Of a stretch of DNA of 64,000 nt, positions 25,201-35,066 are shown one piece after another. Position 1 is the first letter of the stretch, and each line of letters starts with the position of its first letter. The notes below the pieces were generated by a model. It was given only the letters and a program-made list of their open reading frames with translations, did no database searches and had not been told where the DNA came from. Source of the DNA: Boletus sp. NGJ. Lineage: Eukaryota; Basidiomycota; Agaricomycetes; Boletales; Boletaceae. Position numbers and translations under genes: made by a program. The stretch covers positions 186,001 to 250,000 of the forward strand of contig JAGTXK010000185.1 in NCBI GenBank assembly GCA_019096195.1, written 5' to 3'.

Positions 25201-25841
25201 GGTTCAGGCATCGATGAAAAGTTCCTTGGTATCACGCTTTTCGCTTTAGTTCCTAATACAACGGAATTCATGAATGCCATTTCATTCGCTTTAAATGGAA
25301 ACATTGCATTGAGGTTTGCATTAATCAATGTCACGCCGCTGTCTGCTGATGACTCTCGCCAACCACAGCATGGAAATTGGCTCTGCGTATGCGCTTCAAG
25401 TGTGTCTTCTCCAAATCCCTGCCATGGTAGCCTTCTCTGCTTGGTATTTTCCCGATCGGATGGGGGAAATTGCCTACTCGTTCACGTGAGCTTCCCTTCG
25501 CTTTTTACAGGATGGATCACCATAATTCCCATGGTAGTCTCATCTTTCCACGTTGGGACGTGGTCGTCATTATCCTTGCCGTATTCCTGATGACATACAC
25601 GTATATCGAAGCAAAAAGCAATTATCATCGGGGAAGCATCCTCATTCTCAGGTATACCTCCAACCACGCTTGGAAGGCAGTGATCAGCTAACTTTGATGC
25701 ACTTTCAGTTACCTGGTTCTCGTCTCGGGATTTTACTTTGCCCCTCGAGTATCTAACGAACAAGCAGATATGAAGCTAGCCGTGCAGTCGGTCTCATCCT
25801 TCTGCACATCTATCCCATTCTTAACCAGTCTCTGGTCCTGA
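22253..25841 (+). CDS. VNX1: VNX1-like vacuolar cation/H+ exchanger (CAX superfamily)
   Basis: This predicted antiporter exchanges Na+, K+ or Ca2+ for protons across an internal membrane. Exons 22253-24220, 24279-24440, 24494-25112, 25166-25313, 25369-25485, 25538-25651 and 25709-25841 close exactly to 1086 residues. A disordered acidic N-terminus of about 220 residues is followed by hydrophobic pairs (NIFWVVCFGWWLAAACFAI; VFGLGWYVAWPF) typical of VNX1-type N-terminal domains. The first exchanger repeat holds GMGAVINATFGSFIEVILY and the second LVPNTTEFMNAISFALNGN, then IALSMEIGSAYALQV; these two signatures carry the acidic residues that bind the cation. A Cys-rich loop (CSGCPDDNGQSV, NWKCDHCYY) lies between the repeats. 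The first in-frame ATG is used. Ion specificity is inferred, since plain Ca2+/H+ exchangers lack the long N-terminal domain. Confidence 0.88.
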
Positions 25842-25935
25842 TTTTCCTTTTTCGAGTCATTCTTCAACTAGCGCATCGTCATACAGAATACAGTTACATC
25901 CATTTCTTGACATACATTTATTGTGAACAACCATC

Positions 25936-28900
25936 TCAATGAAAGCATTGCAATTCTTCCAACACCTTCTGTAACCGATCTGGCGCAAATGTTAACCGCT
26001 CAGGCTCGGATTGGCCTTCCATGATCTGTGCAAGGGACTGCTCATCACTCGTGTATCGGAGGAACAACTCTAAGAAATCCCCGTCAAGGAAGCCAACAGA
26101 GGTTGCCTCTAGGTCACTCCGGCCAGAATTGTTCTTCGGCACGCGGTACCTGGGAGACGTTAGTTGTGTAAACTCTGAAAAGAAGAAGCCTTACTTTGAA
26201 TGACTAAGGCCAGTTTTGAGTTCATAAAAGCTTGATAAATTCCTCTGTAGGGCCGTCATTTGAAGTGATAGCTCGTCGTCAGTTAGGTCAATTATAACAC
26301 CGATTTGCCCAGCTGGTGTCAAAAACAGTTGTTTAGGCACCATTGGGATGTCAGCCGATATGTCATGGGAGGCAAGCACCCCTCAATGACGATGTCAGTG
26401 CTGATCGGACTCAAAAGAACACTGGCGTCGCTTACCAGGCAAAAACTTGTTTACGATGTCACCTAGATAGTAATGGCCTTCGCGCTCGAGCACTCTATGT
26501 AATTCGTTGACTTGGAGTCGAAATGTGAACACATTGTAGTCGCTCTGAGGATCGACATGAGCTTGAATTGTAGGCAATCAGAAATCACATCCTCACATTT
26601 CCTCCAATGATGGTATTGTCGTCTAACAGTTCTGCACAAGTTGGCCACAGGGATCCATAATCCTTGGCAATGGGTTCAATGTGTGAATCCTTGAGTTTCA
26701 GCAGAGATATCGAGGTGAGTGCATCTCCGACCAACAGTTGGTTGTCCCGAGATACGAGGGTGGTGATGAGATAATTGTGATTGAACACCGTAGATTGCGT
26801 CAATGAAACTTGCTTTTCTGTCCCTTCAACCTGATAGACAATGACCTAAAGAGGTGGTGGTCAACTTACGTTTACAGAAACAACACGACTGTACCCACAG
26901 AACTATTGACAGCAGCAAGGATCATGTTCTGCATCGAGGTGATCGCGTATACGCAACCCTTGACGCTTACGGACGCCATCACGACCAAAAACGCGCGCGA
27001 ACCATTTGCTTGCAAGAGCACAAGCTTCCCTCGAGAAGGCTCCCGTTCTCCAGCATCGTACGATGTAACACCCACGCACAGAAGAGATGACGGTGCACCC
27101 GACAAAGTAACCGTGAAAGCATGGAGGGATGTTACTTCTTCACCTTGGTCAACTTCAAATTCACTGAGTTCTGCGTGTGGAGAAGTCAGCTTCTTCCTAC
27201 ATGGTCTGAATTACCACTTCACTTTCAAAAGAGGTATGATCGAATATCTGCACCGTGGAACTAAAAACCTCTGCCTGCCCGATCTGAGCGGGTACTGGCC
27301 GCGTACAGGCAACAGCGAATATCCCCCAGCTTGGGCTGTGAACGATGCGACGCGGAGAGTTATAACCTAGGGGGATCTATCTGATAATCAGGAGAAGGTT
27401 GAAGGTCATGAAACTCGAGCATACCGATCTGATATGAAGTTTGTCGAAGTTCGCCACTGCTCCAATGACGAGGGCATCTGGGATAGCCAGAATCACTGAC
27501 GCGGGATACGCCACAGCATTTAACTCAGCAGCTGCGCTGATGTCCTGTACGTGCACGGTACTCAGTGAGCTAAGATAACATCATGAGGAAGCCATGATAC
27601 GTACCTTGAGCATCAGGGGTGAATGCTGTAAACGTTCTCTTTCCCAGAATAATATCGATGTTCGACCCCCGCAAGCAAATACTGTCGAGCGATCCCTGAT
27701 GCGGCAAGTATGCATCGTCACAGGAAGGTTGCCGATGGAAACGAGCTTCTGGTCTCCTAATGTCCCCTTCTGGAATGAAAATGTTGCAAGAGAACCATCG
27801 ACGAGGCCGACGAGAAGGTGTGGGTGTGATTGTGGGGGCTTTCCTCCCGGTTCGCTTGTAAAGTTGTACAGGAGCAGAGAGCGCGGAGCGGCCGGAAGCT
27901 CGCTGGTTTTACAGATATCCTTCATAGTGTCAGGCTCCAGAAGGGACAGAATCTTAACGGTCTTCGACATCCAAAATCCAACGGCGATATTCACGGCGTA
28001 TGACTTCGTACTGTCGAAGGGTAGGCACGTCACAGCCGAGACCTCCGCGGTGCAATTGAATGGTGGGGGCTCCACAAATTCTCGCGTTCTGTGCCTCACG
28101 AAGCGATCGCCATCGAGGATAAGTAGGACCAGTCTGCCGTGTTTCAGGGCGATGACGACTTGACTCGCATTTATATCAGCAGCCACGATTTCCCTATTCC
28201 AGCTGGCAGCATTGCCGTCGGAAAATTTATCTGGGGTCCAAAGATCGCCTATTCGACTGTACTCTCGCAAACCGGAATCGTAGTTCAGGAGTAGTAGTCC
28301 CTCAGGAACGACCTGTACGACTAGAGAGGAATCGACGTAGGTTGACCTATCCCCCGGAATTCGCCGTTGGATGTTTGAGACCGCCAACGTTCGGGATGAC
28401 AGGAAGCCCTTATCAGAACCTCCAACACTGGAAATCATAGTCCCTTGGTCATCCTCGAAACGAAGCACGTGCGTATCTTGAAGAGTCGACACTACGATAT
28501 GAGTAGTTGTCCTTGTGCAAAGGTTGAGCATCGATGCTTTTCAGTGTCAACTTATGCTCACTGATCCTTGTATTTCTCGCGCAGCGACCAAATGCGGTCG
28601 ACATTAGATATTCCGTGCACCACCGCTGCCTCCCGAAAGTCAGCGCCATTCTTGACAACCTTCAAAGAACCTGTATTCCGTCCCCCAGAACATGTAACAA
28701 TTTCATTCTGTGAAGTGTCAGTAATGCCCTAAATTCCAAAATGTTACATACCGGACCACTATTATCTGCGTCGACAAGGATCCCATCGACAATCGGTGCG
28801 AGGTTGTTAAAACTCTCTATTTCGATGAGGTAGCTACCAATACCATTGACGATGATCCCCTCACCATCGTCATCAACCTTGGTCATTGTGCCAAGATCTT

Positions 28901-30373
28901 TAGGCTTGATGGTGCGAACGGATGCAGGAATGAGTAACGTCGGACATTCGGAACTGGAAACGGGGGATGGGTTGATCTGCAACAGTTGCGAGTCGCCAAA
29001 ATGCGATCCGAGATATACCATTTGATTAGCTAGGTATGTCAAGGTCGTTGGAGAGGATGCCTGAGTAGCTCGTAGGTTAGTCGAGCGAAGAAGCCGAGAG
29101 GTGCTACACACTTCTCCCAAAGCAACAAGTGTCAAAACTGTGCCAGCGGTTCTGTCGACATATAAGATTGCGTGTCTTCCGAATTTGTCCCCTAGCAAGA
29201 ACTTATCACTTCCTTCCGTCAGTGGGCAGAAGCTATCACAGTCAAAATATGTGATTCTCGATTCTCCAACGTCGACCACATTAAAGCAAGACTCACGCAG
29301 TGACTTCAGACCATGGCCATGTAATCGCTGCACGTGGTTTCTTCTTCCTCCATTCCCTCTCTTTTTCCTTTTGCTTCGCATCTGCAGCCTCTTCTACGTT
29401 TCTGCTCTTCTTCTTCTTTTCCATGCGGCGGCTCTTGCGAATATTTTGTTCCAGGACATCGCTGGAAGCTAAATCATACAGCAGAATCTTTCGCCCACCA
29501 ATGACTAGTATTCCACCTTCACATTCGTTGTCGCTACTTTCAGTATAAGGGACAAATGCCAAGTGTGGCGTCTGATCTTCGATAGAGAACCACTTCCCAG
29601 GAAGTAACAGCGGAGGAAGTAGCTGCGATGGTGTTGGAGAGAGTTGAAGATCATCGACTTGAATATCACGCGCGAGAAGCTGGAGACATTGCTGGAAATC
29701 AAAGTGTAACATAGCAAGCGTGTATGATTCAGCCGACGTAGCGATGAAGGCAAGACCGAGAAGATTCAGCTCCAGAATTCTGTCGTACGCATTGTTAGCC
29801 GGGGTTTACACGTCGGACAATGAAAAGCAAGGCTGACGATGCGTCGAAGTCGCTTTCATAACCACCTTCCTCCGTCAGAATGATGATCTTGAGTTTTCCC
29901 GTGTATATGCTTACAACGGCTACAGCCCCTGATGGGTCCACGAGCACATCATGGCAGAATTCTGCTGGGCGTGCACTTCTCTCGAATAGAGCGAGATGCC
30001 TGGTTGCACTGAGGTCTCTCTCACCGGGTTTAGACGCCGTGAATAGCAAGAAGATAAGTTCAGGGTCTGGGTGATCAGTGAGGACCAACAAGCTGATTCT
30101 AGTGGTGTGCTGTTAATCAAGGAAACCATTATTGACAGAACAGATACTCCAACTGATATGAAATACCACAATTGGAACCGCATTTATTGTTCGTACCCTT
30201 CCCCATATCTCGATTCCTTGTTCATGGCGGAGGCCCTCTGGCTGCAAAGAGTAGATGTCTATCCTGTTCAGTTTGGCCACTACAAGGAACTCAGATCCAT
30301 TTTCGTCTGCTAGTGTGCATCTCAGAGAATCAATGACAGACGATGGCGGATGGAAAGCAGATATGAGTTTCAT
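25936..30373 (-). CDS. DDB1: DDB1, damage-specific DNA-binding protein 1 / CUL4 adaptor
   Basis: DDB1 is the triple beta-propeller adaptor of CUL4 ubiquitin ligases in DNA repair and chromatin regulation. Exons on minus: 30373-30170, 30109-29838, 29779-29297, 29232-29112, 29060-28752, 28707-28562, 28511-27605, 27544-27425, 27376-27223, 27170-26899, 26830-26597, 26561-26436, 26381-26195, 26149-25936. The protein starts MKLISAFHPPSSVIDSLRCT, with VVAKLNRIDIYSLQPEGL; it contains LVLTDHPDPELIFLLF, NEIVTCSGGRNTGSLKVV, VVSTLQDTHVLRFED, and ends GFLDGDFLELFLRY. A Lys/Glu-rich insert (KSRRMEKKKKSRNVEEAA) sits in propeller A. Two junctions are odd: at about 26,898-26,875 a better family match would need one more G at the donor, and the join of 26,597 to 26,561 is one base short. 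Everything else is intact, about 1,250 residues. Confidence 0.92.
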
Positions 30374-31120
30374 GAAGAGGGGTACTTCAAGTCGAAGTAG
30401 AAGAACTGCCAGTGCTGAGTGGGCTGGATACTAACACACCGGTATTTTCCAACTTTACGGGGCCCAAAAAGTATTCGTGTTAGTTGATATTACTATATCA
30501 AAATATTTTGAGGGCACTTAAAACATTATGTTTTGTGCTCAAATAGGATGTTTCACATTACTTAATATTATCACCTAACTTTTCTACTGTACATTAGAAA
30601 ATATAAAAAGATACCTTAAAGTAATTTCAAAATGTAACAACATTAGATTATCTGTTGTGAGCTCACAAAATATTAGTTTTTGGATGCCTATATTGTATTA
30701 ACTAATGAAAAGTTATTTTCACATACTTAAAATATTAAGTTTTTGGCACTACAAAACTAGTTAGGATAATTTAATATTATAAATTTGTGAAAAGATGTTG
30801 GGACACACAGTTGGCATGGACCATCCACTGAGTGCCTAAGGAAGCAGCCACTAAGAGCCTACAGAGATGGGTTAGTGGGCCACTTGAGAGTCCATGAGGG
30901 GTTAGTACCTAGAAATGAATCCATCAAATGTATGGTTTGGATTAGAAAACTGACCAGGTGGGACTTAACTTGATTTTGGCGATGACTCAAATGTCAGGGA
31001 GGTGAGATGCTCAGAATGGATAAGGAGGGGAACCCAGAGAGCCCATGAGGGTGGCTAGTACCTAGAATTGACATGTAGAGCATTGATTTCAAAAGAAAGT
31101 GAATCATACACAGGATTTCA
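30374..31120. other. AT-rich non-coding DNA
   Basis: The first 400 bases are strongly AT-rich with repeated AAAATATT and AATATTTT words in both orientations. From about 30.8 kb the composition turns more even and contains no recognisable open frame, RNA gene or transposon end. It marks the border between the gene-rich and the repeat-rich halves. Confidence 0.5.
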
Positions 31121-31310
31121 TCATAGTGCTCATAGTGCCATAGTAGTTTCATAGATAACTTATAGTATTCATAGTATCATAGTATTGAAAGTGTATTCAT
31201 AGTATCCATAGTATATTCATAGTGTGCATAGTATCATAGTATCATAGTACCATAGCATTTCATAGCATTCATAGTACATCCATAGTAGTCATAGTCATAG
31301 TAGTAATTTT
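31121..31310. repeat. Degenerate CATAGT(A) tandem array
   Basis: The word CATAGT recurs every 6-10 bases, often as TCATAGTA or CCATAGTA, with short irregular spacers. It has no constant repeat and spacer lengths, so it is a decayed microsatellite. Confidence 0.8.
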
Positions 31311-31311
31311 A

Positions 31312-31337
31312 AGCTAAACCTAAACCTAAACCTAAAT
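31312..31337. repeat. Short CCTAAA hexamer array
   Basis: There are about four copies of a C-strand telomere-like hexamer (CTAAAC/CCTAAA). It is too short to show whether it derives from a real telomere. Confidence 0.6.
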
Positions 31338-31535
31338 CAAAAGTATACAAAAAGTGTAGTTAAAGGTGTAGTCAAATGTTGTACAAAAAGTGTAGGAAAG
31401 AGTGTAATACAGTGTAGCAAAAATGCGCACCAAATGTAGCAAAAGTGTAGCAAACAAAGTGTAGTAAAAAAAAGCAAACAAAAGTGTAGCAGAGTGTAGT
31501 ACAGTGTAGCAAACAAAGTGTACCAAAAGTGTAGA
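31338..31535. repeat. GTGTAG(C/T)AAA minisatellite
   Basis: Units built around GTGTAG followed by CAAA, TAAA or ACAA repeat about every 10-16 bases. The apparent open frame on the opposite strand is only a product of this repeat. Confidence 0.75.
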
Positions 31536-31728
31536 CCTACATTTAAAAAAATATCCAAGTCCATTTTTCCACACTTAGTGTTAAAAAAGCGGACATTGTT
31601 TGCCAATATTTGTGCCACCACTCATATATAAACAAGCCAGACTTCAAAAGCTTTCCCATACTCTCTTGTTTCTTAATTTTATTCTTCTCTACTTATTACA
31701 TGAAGTCAACACTTTACTTTGTAAATCA

Positions 31729-31895
31729 TTAGGATTGGGATTAGGATTGGGATTGGAACTGGGACTGGGATTAGGATTAGGATTAGGATAAGAATTAGGA
31801 TTAGGATTAGGATTAAGATTAGGATTAGGATTAGGATTAGGATTAGGATTGAAAAATTAGAATTAGAATTAGAATTAGAATTAGTAGAATTAATA
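31729..31895. repeat. GGATTA hexamer array grading into GAATTA
   Basis: About twenty near-exact GGATTA (TTAGGA) units with GGATTG and GGACTG variants run to 31855, followed by about five GAATTA units. TTAGGG is the common basidiomycete telomere unit, so this is telomere-like but not identical. Confidence 0.8.
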
Positions 31896-32131
31896 TTTAA
31901 TTAAATTTGAAATTTGAATTGGCTTGAAATTGGATTAGGATTGGAATGAGAATTAGAATTGCTAAGGTTCTATTTTCCTTGCTTCAAGGTTGGCCAGCTA
32001 ACTTTGGTTAACTTTGGCTAGGCTGGGCAGTGCTTAGCTAATGTACTCACCTTTGTATAATGTAAGCGTCATGTGAGTTGTTATCATGTAATGAATCCTG
32101 GTCATGTGAGCAACTCTGGTCACATGTTCAT

Positions 32132-32492
32132 TGAAACGATCTGGACGTTTTCTTCGCTATTTACGTAGTTAGCTAACACTTAGACAATCCCACAAACGCC
32201 TTACGTAGTTACCTTATACCTAGACCTTACGTCTAGACCCCACATCACACATTAGTCAGCCTACGTCACAACCCTATACCCATAGAACAGGCTAGACCCC
32301 ACTACGCCACTCTACGTCATAGAGAACATTCTAGTAGGTTCCACGACCGGCCCTAAGCTGGTCCGTGCTCGATACATTAGGGTATATAAGGTAGCGTACA
32401 AACACCTGTATTCCCTAATCTTGGAATTCCTCTTCTCTCTCTTGGATTATGCCCTTCGCGTCCCTTGAGATATTGAGGTTTGTTTCCTTTCA
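32132..32492 (+). repeat. Gypsy-1 5' LTR
   Basis: A TATATAA box at about 32393 lies some 24 bases before TAATCTTGG, the likely transcript start. Confidence 0.92.
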
Positions 32493-32505
32493 AATTCCAA
32501 GATTA
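32493..32505 (+). promoter_or_regulatory. Primer-binding site of self-priming type (Gypsy-1)
   Basis: AATTCCAAGATTA directly follows the LTR and is the exact complement of TAATCTTGGAATT at 32416-32428 in the LTR, where transcription should begin. This is the arrangement known from Tf1/sushi-type elements that prime from their own RNA 5' end. Confidence 0.75.
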
Positions 32506-33335
32506 TCCCTCGTTCCCGGGCTCTTCGCCTCCGGATGCTTCCTCCCTTCTACCTCACTGCCTTTGCCTAGTTGGTGCAAATTTATTGCCCGCTAGTACTG
32601 CTCCCATTTCCGACTCAACACTCCCCACATCTGACCCTCAGAGGAACTGAGAGGTTCTCGTTAGTGATAGACGTAATACTGGACCTATACGGCGGTTGTC
32701 AGCGCGAGATCCCCCTCAGCTGCAGGGAAAGAACAAGGAGTTAGGGTCACCCTTACTTCCCCCCCTCCACTTCCGAACGTGTGGGCTCGTCGCCGCCGTT
32801 CACCCCACACCGGACCTCAGGTTTAGAGGGACCCGCTTGTACATGTGACGTACACAAGTAAAGCACTCGGCAAGTGCTGTCACATACGCTCGTCCGGCGT
32901 TTATAAATAAGGATAACGTTGCTACCGGGCATAGTGCACAAGCCCCGCTTCTCCAGTGGTTGTCGATTGGAGCGTACACTGGTCCTACGATAGTGGACTC
33001 GGGTTTGCATGATCACCTGTGATGTCACATAGACATGACAACCCGATTTACCTCGACTTTCGGGCGTGTGTCACCTCCCTGTAGTATGGGAGTTATACTC
33101 CGGTTCCTCCTTATTGACTCTCCCAAATCCTGACGGTGTGCGGTCTTTCCTGCCATTATTGTTTTCAAGCTGCCATCAGACAGACCCCGCACCTATAACG
33201 TGTACAGATGCCGCTATGTCTGGGCACACCCCGACTACTCGTTTGTAGTCCACATCATCTTGACAACCTACCCCTCGCATACGCATCGCCTTTGAACGAT
33301 CACCCGCCTTGCCCAACTCGCAGGACTAAGACGAG

Positions 33336-34800
33336 ATGAGCGGCCCCTCCCAAATGCCGTACTCGCACCCTGCGTCCACCGCCCCGGCCCCGGGCAGCTT
33401 TCAGGACCTGGCCAACCGGGCGGCAGCACAGGGCCTGCCTACCCTACAGCTGGCCCAGCCTATCCCCCAAGCGCTCCCCTCACCACTCCCGCAAGCACCC
33501 ATGACCCCCACGCGCCAGGAAGACATCGCACAATACGCTCTCCATCAATCGGTCCTACGCTACAACATATGGCACCAGGCCTTCGTGGCCGACCCCGCAG
33601 CAGCTGGACCGCCGCCCCCAATTAAGGTGCCTCGCATAGACCCTCCCGCAGCCGCAGCCCTCCCCCCAACCTACGGTATCCGAGTGAGCATCCCTTCTTC
33701 AGGGAGAACTCCCCGCATGGTCCCCCCGCTGCAGGGCCCAGCACCCTCGCGCCTGCTCCCATCCCCGCCGCAACCCTCAAGATCCCCATCGAATTCACCT
33801 GGGATCCCTCGACCCACCGCACGTGGGTTTCCCCCTACGTCCCCGAGGATCGGGAAGAATCTGGCAGCGAAGCCGGAGCATTATGACGGGAACAAAGAGA
33901 AATTTGTTCAGTGGTGGCGAACCGTCACCTTATACCTAAATGGCTTCAAGACGGAGCCTACCGACAGGCAAAAAATCCTAATCACCCTGTCGTACATGCG
34001 TGGCGACAACGCTGCTGGACGATTCTCCAACCTGCTTGCAGAGGGCAACGCATACGCCGCAATCAACTTTGAGTTCTTCACGGAGAAACTCAAAAAGACC
34101 TTCCAACCCGCCGGCCTCGCCCGACTAGCCGAACAGAAACTGTTCTCCCTCAGGCAAGGGAAGGACAGCGTGGAAGATTATTTCACCCGTCTGTATCAGC
34201 TGGCCATTGAGGCCAAATTCGATGTGCGCATCAACAGGCGTACCATCGTGAACCAAATCTGCCACCAGGCACGAAACGAACTGGCGGAATACGTCGAGAG
34301 GTACAAGCCCGACCTCATCGACTCAACAGATGTTCGCGAGTGGGAGACCGCCCTTGTACGGGCAGAGGAAGTCCTCGGTGCTATCGCCGAACGCAAAAAG
34401 ATATCCTCTGTCTATGCAACGGGCCCCACATACAACCCCCGTTTTGTGCCACGCCCCCGCTACAATCCGCCCGCAGCACCACCTCCAACACGTCCGCCCC
34501 CCTTGGCGCCCACAACGCGCCCGCATCCTCAGCAAACCAGGACCTTCCCCGGACAAGGCGCTCCAATGGAGCTCGACAAGGCGCGCGCAGCAGGACTGTG
34601 CTGAAAATGTAGGAAGCCCTGGCCCTGTGCTGACCACCCACCCCGCCCTTGCTCCCAGGCGAGGAGCATCACAGTCAACGGCCAAGAGGTTTCACCGGAG
34701 ATGTTCGCGACCATAAGAGCCATGATGGACTCCGCAGAAGCTCCCCAGGAGGAGCAGGTAGTTTATGCCCCTAATGTACAAAACGATCAGGGTTTTCAGC
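33336..34800 (+). mobile_element. Gypsy-1 gag part
   Basis: A proline-rich N-terminus (MSGPSQMPYSHPASTAPAPG) is followed by a Ty3-type capsid core (KPEHYDGNKEKFVQWWRTV, SYMRGDNAAGRF, LRQGKDSVEDYFTRLYQLA) and a Cys-rich tail. It is close to whole. Confidence 0.88.
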
Positions 34801-35066
34801 CTGTACAGTAGATACCAGTTGCCCTGCTGTACTACCTAAGTCATTGTCGAACAATAAATTCTCTGTTCTGAGCATTGATGAGACTGAAACTGAAAACTGC
34901 ATAAACCTTCCGGGCACCCCGCCCGTTAAAAACATAACCATCATGCCGCAAAAGGTAAAGTTCACGCCGTCTGTAAAGCGAGACGACAGCCCTGAACGAT
35001 GCGGACACCATACCACAGAAGCACCCGAAGGAAGCACGAAATGAAGAGACGTCCTCTCGTTCTTGG

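Noticed and set aside
26810-27370. A 186-residue open frame on plus.
   Set aside because: It is antisense to DDB1 exons and introns that are well supported on minus.
1-30373. Biosynthetic or metabolic gene cluster around the P450 reductase.
   Set aside because: No P450, synthase or tailoring enzyme is present; neighbours are unrelated housekeeping genes.
31121-31310. CRISPR-like array of CATAGTA repeats.
   Set aside because: Repeat and spacer lengths are irregular, units are 6-8 bases, and the host is a eukaryote.
31332-31621. Tyr/Phe/Leu-rich open frames on minus.
   Set aside because: They are a translation of the GTGTAGCAAA minisatellite and show no protein-like features.
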